Positions 50,133-57,626 of a stretch of 64,000 nt of DNA are shown here, in pieces. The DNA comes from Enterobacter cloacae complex sp. ECNIH7 (GTDB taxonomy: Bacteria > Pseudomonadota > Gammaproteobacteria > Enterobacterales > Enterobacteriaceae): contig NZ_CP017990.1 of the NCBI RefSeq assembly GCF_002208095.1, forward strand, positions 62,001 to 126,000. Direction: 5' to 3'. Position 1 is the first letter of the stretch. Every line of letters starts with the position of its first letter. A model generated the notes under the pieces. It was given only the letters and a program-made list of their open reading frames with translations, did no database searches and was not told where the DNA came from. The position numbers and the translations under genes are program-made.

Positions 50133-51179
50133 ATGAACTGGCAGCCTTTTCGCGGCGATGCACCGGAAAATATGACGATTTTCAGCGCGTCATTTCCCGA
50201 CGTCAGCGACCAGTGGCCGATGAAAGACGACGCTGCCCGCGAGATCGCCTCCCTTGACCGCGCCCTGAAAGCCGAGCCAGCGCTCCGGCCCCCGAGGGTG
50301 GAATACGACGAAGGGGGGCAGGCCGTGCTGGTTCCCCAGAACCGCTATTCCGAACAGGCCTTCCGCAACCGCCCGGCGCTCACCGCGTGGCGCACCCGGC
50401 TGGTGCCCTCCGCGCTGGCGCTGTTTGTGGTGCAAAACCCGCTGGAAGACCGCCTGCCCGACGGCACGAAAATGGACAGCGACAGCCGCCAGTGGTTTAT
50501 CCACGCTAACGATGCGATTGGCGTGCGCTCCCGCGCCAGAGTGCTGGCCGCGCTGGTGGATAAGTACATTCATAATGAGAGCGAGAACAACTGGGTCAGC
50601 CTCGCGAGCGGTGCCGCCATCCCGGTGCTGGAGGCGCTGCGTGAAGCAAAGCTCGACGGCCAGCAGGTGTATCTCACGCTGGTGGACAAAGACCCGGTGG
50701 CGCTCAGCTGGGCTGAAACCATGGCGGCACAGGAAGGGATTGTAGTGGGGGAACAGCTGACCCTGCTCAGGCGCAACCTGCTCCATACGCTGGTGCGTAA
50801 CGAAGATCTGCTGCTGGAGCTGGGCGAGCAGCAGGCCGAACTGGTCGACGCGCTGGGGATTTTCGAATACTTCAACGATACCGACGCGGTGATTTTCCTC
50901 CAGCGCGCGCTGCGGCTGGTCAAGCCCGGCGGGGCGGTAATTGTGTCAAACATGCTCACCAGCAGCCCGCAAATTGATTTTGTGCTGCGGGGTATCGGCT
51001 GGGAGGATATTTACCCTAGGTCGTTACAGCAGCTGCAGGATATTCACCTCGCGGCGGGCGTGCCGGTGGAAAATGTTACCGTGGTGGTGCCGAAGGACGG
51101 CGTGTACGCGGTGATGGAGATTAGGGTAGGGGATGAAAAACCGCACGGTCAGTTCCCTCTCCCTGAGGGAGAGGGTTAG
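50133..51179 (+). CDS. SAM-dependent methyltransferase-like protein
   Basis: 348 residues. The C-terminal half reads as a class I methyltransferase: 'NWVSLASGAAIPVLEAL' (motif I, about 150-166), 'VYLTLVDKDPVALSWAE' (motif II acidic Asp), 'QAELVDALGIFEYFNDTDAVIFLQRALRLVKPGGAVIVSNML' (motifs III-IV, about 238-278). The N-terminal half has no recognised domain. Substrate unknown. The last residues 'GQFPLPEGEG' come from an intergenic palindromic repeat that supplies the stop codon, so the C-terminus has been replaced or extended. Confidence 0.75.
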   Translation: MNWQPFRGDAPENMTIFSASFPDVSDQWPMKDDAAREIASLDRALKAEPALRPPRVEYDEGGQAVLVPQNRYSEQAFRNRPALTAWRTRLVPSALALFVVQNPLEDRLPDGTKMDSDSRQWFIHANDAIGVRSRARVLAALVDKYIHNESENNWVSLASGAAIPVLEALREAKLDGQQVYLTLVDKDPVALSWAETMAAQEGIVVGEQLTLLRRNLLHTLVRNEDLLLELGEQQAELVDALGIFEYFNDTDAVIFLQRALRLVKPGGAVIVSNMLTSSPQIDFVLRGIGWEDIYPRSLQQLQDIHLAAGVPVENVTVVVPKDGVYAVMEIRVGDEKPHGQFPLPEGEG

Positions 51180-51190
51180 GGTGAGGGGGG
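51151..51190. repeat. CCCTCTCCC-type palindromic repeat
   Basis: CCCTCTCCCTGAGGGAGAGGG with the flanking GTTAGGGTGAGG, overlapping the 3' end of the methyltransferase-like gene. Confidence 0.8.
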
Positions 51191-51219
51191 GACAGGGCGC
51201 TACAATATTTACCGTTCCT

Positions 51220-51246
51220 CAGTTGTTCGGTTTAACCGAACAACTG
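51220..51246. repeat. Perfect 13-bp inverted repeat
   Basis: CAGTTGTTCGGTT and AACCGAACAACTG flank a single T. It lies just beyond the stop of the XRE-antitoxin remnant. No T run, so more like a protein-binding site or terminator without U tract than a classical terminator. Confidence 0.7.
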
Positions 51247-51256
51247 CCATGAAGGA

Positions 51257-51412
51257 TTAGCTGGTTTCTTTATTCTCACTGTCTGTTGGGGATTCTTGCT
51301 TTTCATGCTCTATCTGCTGACCCGTCTCCTGAACCAACTTCCGGGCCATTTCCCTGATACGCACTCGACTTTCACAGGTACGAGAGTTTATAACTTCATT
51401 TAAGGTCTTCAG
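51257..51412 (-). pseudogene. Remnant of an XRE/HigA-type antitoxin gene
   Basis: A 51-codon frame begins with a CTG codon preceded by GGAGG and reads (L)KTLNEVINSRTCESRVRIREMARKL, then a hydrophilic tail ending ENKETS. The first 25 residues resemble, from memory, the N-terminus of HigA-like antitoxins ('TLDEVIASRSPESQ.RIKEMADEM'). The helix-turn-helix that should follow is missing. No partner toxin gene is present. It may be a decayed antitoxin or a tiny expressed protein with a non-standard start. Confidence 0.45.
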
Positions 51413-51473
51413 TTTATTGCCTCCATGCTTCTGGATACTTGATTTAATCGCCGCGCTCTATAATGATCCCCCC

Positions 51474-51917
51474 ATGAAAATAGAAACCGCACTCCCCTCA
51501 CACTTCGAACGTCTGGTCGCGATCTGGGAATCTTCCGTCCGCACCACCCATTACTTTTTACAGGAAAGCGATATTGCGGCGCTGCGCCCGCTATTGCTTA
51601 ACGCCTATCTGCCTAACCTCAAAGTCGTGATCGCTCGCGATGATGCAGGCATTATTCACGGCTTTTTAGGCGTGGATGAAAACCGCATTGAAATGCTGTT
51701 TGTTGACGACGCGAGCCGGGGGAAGGGCGTCGGGAAATTGCTGCTGAAATACGCCATCGCCGAGTTTGGCGTAAACGAGGTGGATGTGAATGAGCAGAAT
51801 CCGCAGGGCGTGGGATTTTATCGCCATATGGGGTTTGAGCAGGTCGGGCGCTCGGAACTGGACGGGCAGGGGAATCCGTTTCCGTTGCTGCATATGCGGT
51901 TGGGTGGGCAGGTTTAA
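51474..51917 (+). CDS. GNAT acetyltransferase, YjaB-like
   Basis: 147 residues. 'FVDDASRGKGVGKLLLKYAI' holds the acetyl-CoA loop (RGKGVG), and 'VNEQNPQGVGFYRHMGFEQVGRSELDGQGNPFPLLHM' matches the C-terminal pattern of E. coli YjaB. ATG 51474 is chosen because it aligns with YjaB; the upstream frame has no ribosome site. Substrate unknown. Convergent with the immunity candidate at 51950. Confidence 0.84.
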   Translation: MKIETALPSHFERLVAIWESSVRTTHYFLQESDIAALRPLLLNAYLPNLKVVIARDDAGIIHGFLGVDENRIEMLFVDDASRGKGVGKLLLKYAIAEFGVNEVDVNEQNPQGVGFYRHMGFEQVGRSELDGQGNPFPLLHMRLGGQV

Positions 51918-51919
51918 CG

Positions 51920-51939
51920 CCCTCTCCCTCTGGAGAGGG
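51920..51939. repeat. CCCTCTCC-type palindromic repeat
   Basis: CCCTCTCC-CTCT-GGAGAGGG between convergent genes; may serve as a bidirectional terminator. Confidence 0.7.
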
Positions 51940-51949
51940 AGTCTGCAAG

Positions 51950-52540
51950 CTAGTTACTGGTAATTTGCCCGATGATTACGCCACGCACTTTTTCGCCATC
52001 GAAGTAATAAGAGACCGTATTACTCTGGATGAATCCATTCTGTACTGGCGTCTCCTGATAAAAAAGCATCGCTTTCTTTTTGGCGATCTCTTTCTTGCCA
52101 AACAATGCGACTAAATTGCCATGCGTCGCATTTAATAATGGAACATTAGCGACCGAGACTCTGACAGGTTCCGTTGTTTTAGCACACTCGTTATGGATGC
52201 CATCTTTGGCTATAATTAGCGCAGTTAACAATCCTGCACCCATTTCGTTATCCGAGATGAACCAGTAATTTGTGCCATCGTTGTCATGAAGGCAGACCCA
52301 ACGAGCGGAACTGTCTTTGTTGACTGGTGTGCTGGTGATATCTGACAGGTGAGTAACCTCCATTTGCACGGTTTTCTTACCGATGGTGATGATTGGAGTA
52401 AGGGGCATCGTTGTTGAAATTTCCGTCAGCGAGCCGCCGTCTTCATCGTAATATCGGGTCGCGAAGCCGGTCATTTCCGTCGCTGAGACGTGCGAACTGA
52501 CTGCAACGAGTAATGGCAATAAACAAAATAAATGCTTCAT
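51950..52540 (-). CDS. Periplasmic immunity protein candidate (Tldi1-like)
   Basis: 196 residues with a signal peptide (MKHLFCLLPLLVAVSSHVSA) and two cysteines ('RWVCLHD', 'HNECAKT'). I recognise no domain by sequence. The case rests on context: its ATG overlaps the stop of the Tlde1-like effector (ATGA, 52537-52540), and the known immunity proteins of this effector class are exported to the periplasm, where the toxin acts on peptidoglycan. It would protect the producer from its own and sibling effector. Confidence 0.68.
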   Translation of the reverse strand: MKHLFCLLPLLVAVSSHVSATEMTGFATRYYDEDGGSLTEISTTMPLTPIITIGKKTVQMEVTHLSDITSTPVNKDSSARWVCLHDNDGTNYWFISDNEMGAGLLTALIIAKDGIHNECAKTTEPVRVSVANVPLLNATHGNLVALFGKKEIAKKKAMLFYQETPVQNGFIQSNTVSYYFDGEKVRGVIIGQITSN

Positions 52541-52902
52541 TTGACAATCAATACCGTATCGTTGCTTTTCCAGATACTCCTTCTGGCACTCAGGGGAGCA
52601 ATGATGCAGCCCTCTGAAGAGTCGTCGGGGTGCAAACTGCTTTTACCATGTATTTTAAATGAGTCTCTACCACACATATCATTTGTCGAGTTGGGCGTGA
52701 GGCTGAGAGTATATTTCCCAGTATGGGCTGAATTATGAGGGGACCCAATAGTGTAGGTACCTCGTGGCAGCGGTCCGCTGTTTTTTACACATTCTTGTGA
52801 CGGATCGTTTTTGTAACCACTTGCTCCTGCGTAATCTGCATCAAATTGGTAGACACCATCCAGATAAAATTTATGCTCTTTTACATCATATTCCCAAGAC
52901 AT
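52537..52902 (-). CDS. Type VI effector, Tlde1-like L,D-transpeptidase (DUF2778)
   Basis: 121 residues. 'SGPLPRGTYTIGSP' (about 42-55), 'HTGKYTLSLTPNSTNDMCGRDSFKIHGKSS' and 'SSEGCIIAP' form the DUF2778 pattern; catalytic candidates are His85 and Cys99. Tlde1 effectors cut and exchange D-amino acids in peptidoglycan tetrapeptides, weakening the target's wall. It lacks a signal peptide, as expected for a protein delivered by a secretion machine. It follows hcp by 9 bp with its own AAGGAG site and overlaps the immunity candidate, giving a three-gene cassette. Confidence 0.85.
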   Translation of the reverse strand: MSWEYDVKEHKFYLDGVYQFDADYAGASGYKNDPSQECVKNSGPLPRGTYTIGSPHNSAHTGKYTLSLTPNSTNDMCGRDSFKIHGKSSLHPDDSSEGCIIAPLSARRSIWKSNDTVLIVK

Positions 52903-52911
52903 ACTTTCTCC

Positions 52912-53397
52912 TTAAGCGCGCACTTTCCAGGTATCAGAGTGAATGATGTTTCCATCAATGTAGTGCCATGTGATTTTTTCATATGTCAGATCTACATATT
53001 CATGGTGTGTATAGTGTTCGTTTTGCGGGTGTTTAATGTCAAACATGATAGGTTCAATTTGAACAACTCTTGCGTTTTCTAAAGTTGTCTTAAAGTAAGC
53101 CTCTTCAAGTCCGTTATAGTTGATCCTGTAAAATATAAACTCTGCTTTTTTTAGTGTTTGTCCAGTGCACAAGGCTTTGTAGAGATAAGAGGATGATGAA
53201 TCAATCTCTTTCATGAATGCATAGGTACTACAAATGCGTTTTGCTGTGATTTTTCCGGAGAATTTATCTATAGGCTGTTCTATAGAATGCATAAATTCAA
53301 TCACTTCTATCGAACCTTCGCGATCTTTTATATCGACAGATCCATTAATCCTACGGCCTGAATCATCCTCGAGCCATAAGTAAACAGGTATAGCCAT
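52912..53397 (-). CDS. hcp: Type VI secretion tube protein Hcp
   Basis: 161 residues of the Hcp family. 'MAIPVYLWLEDDSGRRINGSVDIKDREGSIEVIEF', 'KEIDSSSSYLYKALCTGQTLKKAEFIFYRIN' and 'DLTYEKITWHYIDGNIIHSDTWKVRA' are strong family landmarks. Hcp rings form the tube and carry small effectors in the pore; here the partner is the Tlde1-like protein downstream. No other type VI genes are in the window, so this is an orphan cassette that would depend on a machine encoded elsewhere. AT-rich relative to core genes. Confidence 0.93.
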   Translation of the reverse strand: MAIPVYLWLEDDSGRRINGSVDIKDREGSIEVIEFMHSIEQPIDKFSGKITAKRICSTYAFMKEIDSSSSYLYKALCTGQTLKKAEFIFYRINYNGLEEAYFKTTLENARVVQIEPIMFDIKHPQNEHYTHHEYVDLTYEKITWHYIDGNIIHSDTWKVRA

Positions 53398-53769
53398 CTC
53401 AATCTCCTTTTATAGACTGAGGGAAACTACTCTTTATTATGGATTTAAATTGTGACTTTCATTTCAAAATAGAAAAGCAAATGAAATTTGGGGGTTAACT
53501 GAATATTGCTCTTTGCGACGTATTAGTTTCGCGGATAGATGTTTAAAAGGTATAGCGTTGAGTTATGGCTTCATTACCATCATAATAAAAATGATAAATT
53601 AAAATAGTATAACTTATTGAAATGATGAATGTCATCAAATGTTGAACTTGTAAGTCAGCATTACATGTTGGGTTCGATTGCTTTTTGGATGTTATGTAAG
53701 AAATCTGGCATTCCATATTTTTTATATTGGCTGCATGCTCAGCAGCCAACTGGATAACAGCTGGAACGG
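53398..53769. other. AT-rich gap upstream of hcp
   Basis: 372 bp with no gene I accept. It must hold the hcp promoter (hcp is on the minus strand). An 89-codon minus-strand frame (53543-53812) overlaps the symE end but shows no family resemblance or ribosome site. Confidence 0.5.
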
Positions 53770-54066
53770 TTATGATAATTGCAGGCTCGCCAGCGTGCTC
53801 TCGATCTGGCATAACTTTGCTTTAGTGCGTTTGTAATCGTCCAGAATCCTTTGCTCCTGCTCGTTATACGCCACCAGAACGATGCATCCTTTCATGACCT
53901 TTACCGTGACCTGATGTCCGGTATCAAACCCCGCTGCGCGCAGCCACTTTCCGGAAAGGATGATTTTCGGCGTGGATTTGTCGTAAACATTCGGGCGATA
54001 TCCCACAATTAACGAACGCTCAGTTCCGGATTGGTCGGTGTCTGGGGTAGAATGCGAATCAGCCAT
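53770..54066 (-). CDS. symE: SymE-like toxin
   Basis: 98 residues with the SymE core 'RSLIVGYRPNVYDKSTPKIILSGKWLRAAGFDTGHQVTVKVMKGCIVLVAY' region, an AbrB/SpoVT-like swapped-hairpin fold turned nuclease or nucleoid-binding toxin in E. coli, where it is SOS-induced and silenced by the antisense RNA SymR. ATG 54066 has AAGGAG ahead; an upstream in-frame start lacks one. I see no LexA box here, and instead twin palindromes lie upstream, so control may differ from E. coli. The leader (54094-54128) holds nested inverted repeats where SymR would pair. Confidence 0.84.
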   Translation of the reverse strand: MADSHSTPDTDQSGTERSLIVGYRPNVYDKSTPKIILSGKWLRAAGFDTGHQVTVKVMKGCIVLVAYNEQEQRILDDYKRTKAKLCQIESTLASLQLS

Positions 54067-54145
54067 AATCAACTCCTTGATAGTTGGTGAGGTTAGACGC
54101 CCTTTAGTGCTCCAACACTGCTGGGCGTTGTCAAATTTCCGAACC

Positions 54146-54196
54146 CATGTGGTAGGTACCACATGCAGATAAACTACCCGAAGTGGTACCTACCAT
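54146..54196. promoter_or_regulatory. Twin palindromic operators between symE and the YlcI-like gene
   Basis: Site 1 is CATGTGGTA-GG-TACCACATG (54146-54165), a perfect 9-bp palindrome. Site 2 is GTGGTA-CC-TACCAT (54183-54196), the same core with the central pair reversed. TGGTAGGTACCAC (54150-54162) and GTGGTACCTACCA (54183-54195) are exact inverted copies. Centres are 34 bp apart, about three helical turns. Confidence 0.8.
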
Positions 54197-54239
54197 ATAA
54201 GAGAAAAAGAAACCAAATTTTGACCGTACTAAGAGCACG

Positions 54240-54356
54240 ATGAAGAACATCCGGTTTGAGGATGAGCTTTTGGAGCAGATTGAGAAGGCTGCGGGGAAAG
54301 GGAATTTTAGTAAGTGGGTGAAGGAAGCTTGTAAATTAAGGCTCAACAAGCAATAG
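54240..54356 (+). CDS. YlcI/YnfO-like small protein (DUF3950), ribbon-helix-helix type
   Basis: A 38-residue frame: MKNIRFEDELLEQIEKAAGK, then NFSKWVKEACKLRL to the end. This matches the short phage-associated YlcI/YnfO family as I recall it (KNIRFED-LL, F-S-WVK-AC). The beta strand, helix, helix pattern suits an Arc/MetJ-type ribbon-helix-helix DNA-binding protein, which normally represses its own promoter. The frame is open for 13 codons upstream (from 54201) without a better start. Likely partner for the twin palindromes and for control of divergent symE. Confidence 0.66.
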   Translation: MKNIRFEDELLEQIEKAAGKGNFSKWVKEACKLRLNKQ

Positions 54357-54540
54357 AGTATACATCTATAACTGTTATGAATAAGTCTTTTAGGTGGAAT
54401 GCTGTTTTTTTAAACAGCATTGTTACTTACCTCTAATCGTTGTAGATTAATCAAATCAAAAATTAATTCTTTCTTCCAGAATCATATTTTTTTTCAGTTA
54501 GACAGTTATTCATTGTTTCAAAGAATAAGGGCTGAATTAT
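54357..54540. promoter_or_regulatory. Promoter region of the defence operon
   Basis: 184 bp, strongly AT-rich. AGGTGGAATGCTGTTT...AAACAGCATTG contains the inverted repeat AATGCTGTTT/AAACAGCATT (about 54397-54420), followed by a T-rich stretch; this can end the small gene's transcript. The remainder must contain the hamA promoter. Confidence 0.5.
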
Positions 54541-55281
54541 ATGAATAATAAAAATATTGTTAGAACACAAGATGATGTTGATTGGGGATGTTACCATGAT
54601 GAATTAACCAGCGCTGAAGTAATGGTGAAAATATGTGTAATAAGAATAAAAACTATAAAAAAAATTGCAGAAGAATTAACGAGAATAGTTTTGAATAAAT
54701 CATGGATGATGGATTTAGATGCTCGTACACAAAGATGTTATAGGTATACTGTAGAGGAAACTTCGAAATTATTAGTTGATATATTCAACAAAATAAAAGC
54801 TCAATCTTCATCTGAAAAGGATATCGGCGTTGAGTTTGGTGAGATAATGGTTTCAATGGGAGCGTCAAGAGCATTAAATAAACTTTTCAATCATATTTCT
54901 CTTCCAATTGCAGAGCTTTGGAAACCTCAAAAAAAACAAAATGAAGGATTTGATTTTCATACGGTTTGTCCTAAAAAAATGGTCAATTTTGGTGAGGCAA
55001 AGTATTCAGGTATTTCTAATCCACATGGTGATGCTTTAACACAAATTATTGATTTTATAAATGTAGAAAAACATCTAAGAGATGTACTTCATTTGGAAAA
55101 ATTGGCAGGGGAAGAAGTTTGTGACAACCTAGATAACGAGTGTTTCGGTGTGGTTGCTGCATTTTCAATAAACTCTGAAAACTATGATCTTATTATCAAA
55201 AATGCTTTAGAAAGTGTGAAGGAAAAAAATCTCTTAAGTAAGTGCAGTATAGTATATCTTGTGGGGGTGATTTGTAAATGA
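54541..55281 (+). CDS. hamA: HamA-like DUF1837 nuclease of a Hachiman-type defence system
   Basis: 246 residues. The pattern E98-F-G-E101, then 'GFD' with D138, then 'NFGEAKYSG' with E152-x-K154 is a PD-(D/E)XK nuclease core in the DUF1837 arrangement (HamA/AbpA). HamA is the DNA-cutting effector that its helicase partner holds inactive until phage-associated DNA damage. Forms an operon with the next gene (ATGA overlap). Very AT-rich with rare codons, unlike the core genome, indicating transfer. ATG 54541 has AAGGGCTGAATTAT before it. The E. coli AbpA-AbpB pair is a related alternative name. Confidence 0.78.
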   Translation: MNNKNIVRTQDDVDWGCYHDELTSAEVMVKICVIRIKTIKKIAEELTRIVLNKSWMMDLDARTQRCYRYTVEETSKLLVDIFNKIKAQSSSEKDIGVEFGEIMVSMGASRALNKLFNHISLPIAELWKPQKKQNEGFDFHTVCPKKMVNFGEAKYSGISNPHGDALTQIIDFINVEKHLRDVLHLEKLAGEEVCDNLDNECFGVVAAFSINSENYDLIIKNALESVKEKNLLSKCSIVYLVGVICK

Positions 55282-57563
55282 AAACAGCAATTCTGAAGAT
55301 AAAAGAAGATGTAAATCCCAGCGAGAATATTGAATCTTTGCTTCTGCAGCTACATACAAAAGGTCCAATAGACAACAAATTATTAGAAAAGTTAACCTAT
55401 TATAAATTATTCCACCAAAAAGATTTTTCTTTCTATGAAGATAGGATAGTTTTGGAGTTAGGGTTGTTTTATAAAAATACTAAACCAGATGATTTGTTTT
55501 CATTTATTTTGTCAGGAATTGGAAGAACAAACCATAGACTTTTTAAGGAATACTTAACGCCTGTCCAGGCCAGTATAAGGTTAGCGATTCAAGAAGAAAA
55601 ATATGTTTCTATTTCCGCACCAACAAGTGCAGGAAAGTCATTCTCTGTAAAAGACTACATTGAAGAATTGAAAGGAGATGTTGTTATAATTGTTCCTTCG
55701 AGGGCTTTAATTGCTGAATATATAAATAATCTCAGAGATAAATTTGGAAAATCAAAAAATATAATGATATCGTCTTTTGCTGACATAATATTCAACAACA
55801 GAATAGGTCTGCGACGCATTTTTATTTTAACCCCTGAAAGAGCAAGGGATTTATTCCCAATTCGCAATAAGTTAAAAATAGACTTATTTTTCTTTGATGA
55901 AGCACAAGTCTGTGAAGAAAAGGAAAGAGGAGTTACATTTGATGCACTGGTAAGAAGAATAAAGTCAAGTTTTGAAAATGCGAAATTGGTTTTTGCCCAT
56001 CCATTTGTTGAAAATCCTAATGCACAAATGCAAAAACATGGATTGGATCTCAGCAAGTCTTACTCACACGCTTATCCACATAATACTGTTGGGAAAGTTT
56101 TTGTTTTTAAACATTCGAATGAGAAAGATTATTACTTCTCTCCATATATAAAAAAAGGACATTTACTTAATAAAGCTGTTCCTTTCGATGGTTCATTCGA
56201 AGAATTTGCCTTTGATGGTTCAAAATCAGTACTAGTATATGTTTCGAAAGCTTCATTATACAATGGCCATTTCAAAAAGGATTTTGAAAAGTTTATAAAT
56301 CGCTTTAATGCTATCTCTAATAAAAAAGCTCTGAATATTATATCTAAAGTTGAAGAGTTATTGGGCGCTAATAACCACGGTCATAAATCAACTTTAGTAG
56401 ATCTGCTTAAGATTGGTGTCGTGATTCATCATGGTTCAGTTCCATTGGAAGTAAGATTTCTTATTGAGGATTTTATCAGAAGTGGTTATGCGAAAATCTG
56501 TTTTGCTACAAGCACATTAGCTCAAGGTATAAATATGCCGTTTGATATTATTTGGTTAGTGAACATGCGAATCCAGGCAGATAATGATAAAGAGCGAGGA
56601 TTAGCATTTAAGAATCTAATAGGACGAAGTGGAAGGTTAACAAAAGAAAATGTATTTGACTATGGTTATGTTTATACAAAAAGACCAGAGTTGCTTGCTC
56701 AGAGAATAACTTCAACATTTAAAATGAGTGAGAATTCAATTTTGAAAAATGTTTTAGATGATCCCACTCATGACATGAATGAGCTTGTTTCTTCAATTTT
56801 TGATGGTTCATTTGATGAAAATTATAATCTTCCAGTTTCAAGAATAAATAGAATATCTGGAGTGGATGTTATTTTTTGCATTAAAGAGGCATTAGATATC
56901 ATATTTGAAAATGCCGATGGTAGCTCTCTCAAAGGTGAACGCAATAAAATAAAAAGAGATATAGTTCGTTCAAATCTAAAGTTTGTTTTTGAGTCTTATA
57001 TCGGCAGGGATTTATTGAAAGGAGAGAGTAACGTCTTTGATAATGCAATAACAATACTCTTTTACCTTATCCAAGGTAAATCTTTTAAGGAAATCGTTGG
57101 GATTAGATATAGCTATGCTTCTAATCGCGATGAAAATAGAAATGGTGATGCTCCATTTATACAACCAGCGAGTAAAATACCCGATATTAATTTAGAAAAT
57201 GCATATTCAATGTTCAACAATATTAAAGCTAAGAATGTAAGTTATGATCGAATTGTATTCGATACGTATGACTATTTAGATACTGTAATCTCTTTTTCAC
57301 TCACGGATGCGTTTATGGGAGCATTCCGCGTTTATTATGAAAAGACTAAAGATAATAATGCCATGAAAATGATGGGGTTGCTAAAATATGGAACATTAAA
57401 TTCTATTCATACTTTATTGCTTAGATATGGGTTTTCTCCTGAAGATATTGATTTAGTTGAAGAGCATATTAAATATATTAGTGAGGACGATATTGTTTTT
57501 GATAAATTAGAAAATATCCCTAATGACATACAAGATAAGATTTCGTGGTATCTACCTGAATAA
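55278..57563 (+). CDS. hamB: HamB-like superfamily 2 helicase
   Basis: 761 residues, Ski2-like DExH/D helicase. Walker A 'APTSAGKS' (114-121), motif Ia 'VIIVPSRALIAEY', motif II DEAQ (207-210), 'VIHHGSVPLEVR' (motif IV region), motif V 'FATSTLAQGINMPFD' and motif VI 'LIGRSGRL'. The C-terminal 300 residues match nothing I can name. Paired and overlapping with hamA, it fits HamB, the surveillance helicase that releases the nuclease. Its stop is 63 bp from the 3' end of selC. Confidence 0.8.
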   Translation: MKTAILKIKEDVNPSENIESLLLQLHTKGPIDNKLLEKLTYYKLFHQKDFSFYEDRIVLELGLFYKNTKPDDLFSFILSGIGRTNHRLFKEYLTPVQASIRLAIQEEKYVSISAPTSAGKSFSVKDYIEELKGDVVIIVPSRALIAEYINNLRDKFGKSKNIMISSFADIIFNNRIGLRRIFILTPERARDLFPIRNKLKIDLFFFDEAQVCEEKERGVTFDALVRRIKSSFENAKLVFAHPFVENPNAQMQKHGLDLSKSYSHAYPHNTVGKVFVFKHSNEKDYYFSPYIKKGHLLNKAVPFDGSFEEFAFDGSKSVLVYVSKASLYNGHFKKDFEKFINRFNAISNKKALNIISKVEELLGANNHGHKSTLVDLLKIGVVIHHGSVPLEVRFLIEDFIRSGYAKICFATSTLAQGINMPFDIIWLVNMRIQADNDKERGLAFKNLIGRSGRLTKENVFDYGYVYTKRPELLAQRITSTFKMSENSILKNVLDDPTHDMNELVSSIFDGSFDENYNLPVSRINRISGVDVIFCIKEALDIIFENADGSSLKGERNKIKRDIVRSNLKFVFESYIGRDLLKGESNVFDNAITILFYLIQGKSFKEIVGIRYSYASNRDENRNGDAPFIQPASKIPDINLENAYSMFNNIKAKNVSYDRIVFDTYDYLDTVISFSLTDAFMGAFRVYYEKTKDNNAMKMMGLLKYGTLNSIHTLLLRYGFSPEDIDLVEEHIKYISEDDIVFDKLENIPNDIQDKISWYLPE

Positions 57564-57626
57564 CAGGGCGAAGTTTATGATATAAAGTTTTTGAATAAAG
57601 AATAAAATAATCTGAGTAGAAATTTT

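Noticed and set aside
53543..53812. An 89-codon minus-strand frame overlapping the 3' end of symE
   Set aside because: No recognisable family, no ribosome site, and its start lies inside symE in another frame. The hydrophobic C-terminus is what AT-rich DNA gives by chance.
54131..54349. A 72-codon minus-strand frame upstream of symE
   Set aside because: It covers the palindromic operators and the better-supported 38-residue plus-strand gene, and has no homology that I recognise.
57564..57626. Possible attachment site beside selC
   Set aside because: I looked for a second copy of the selC 3' end to the left in the window and did not find one, so no att site is called.
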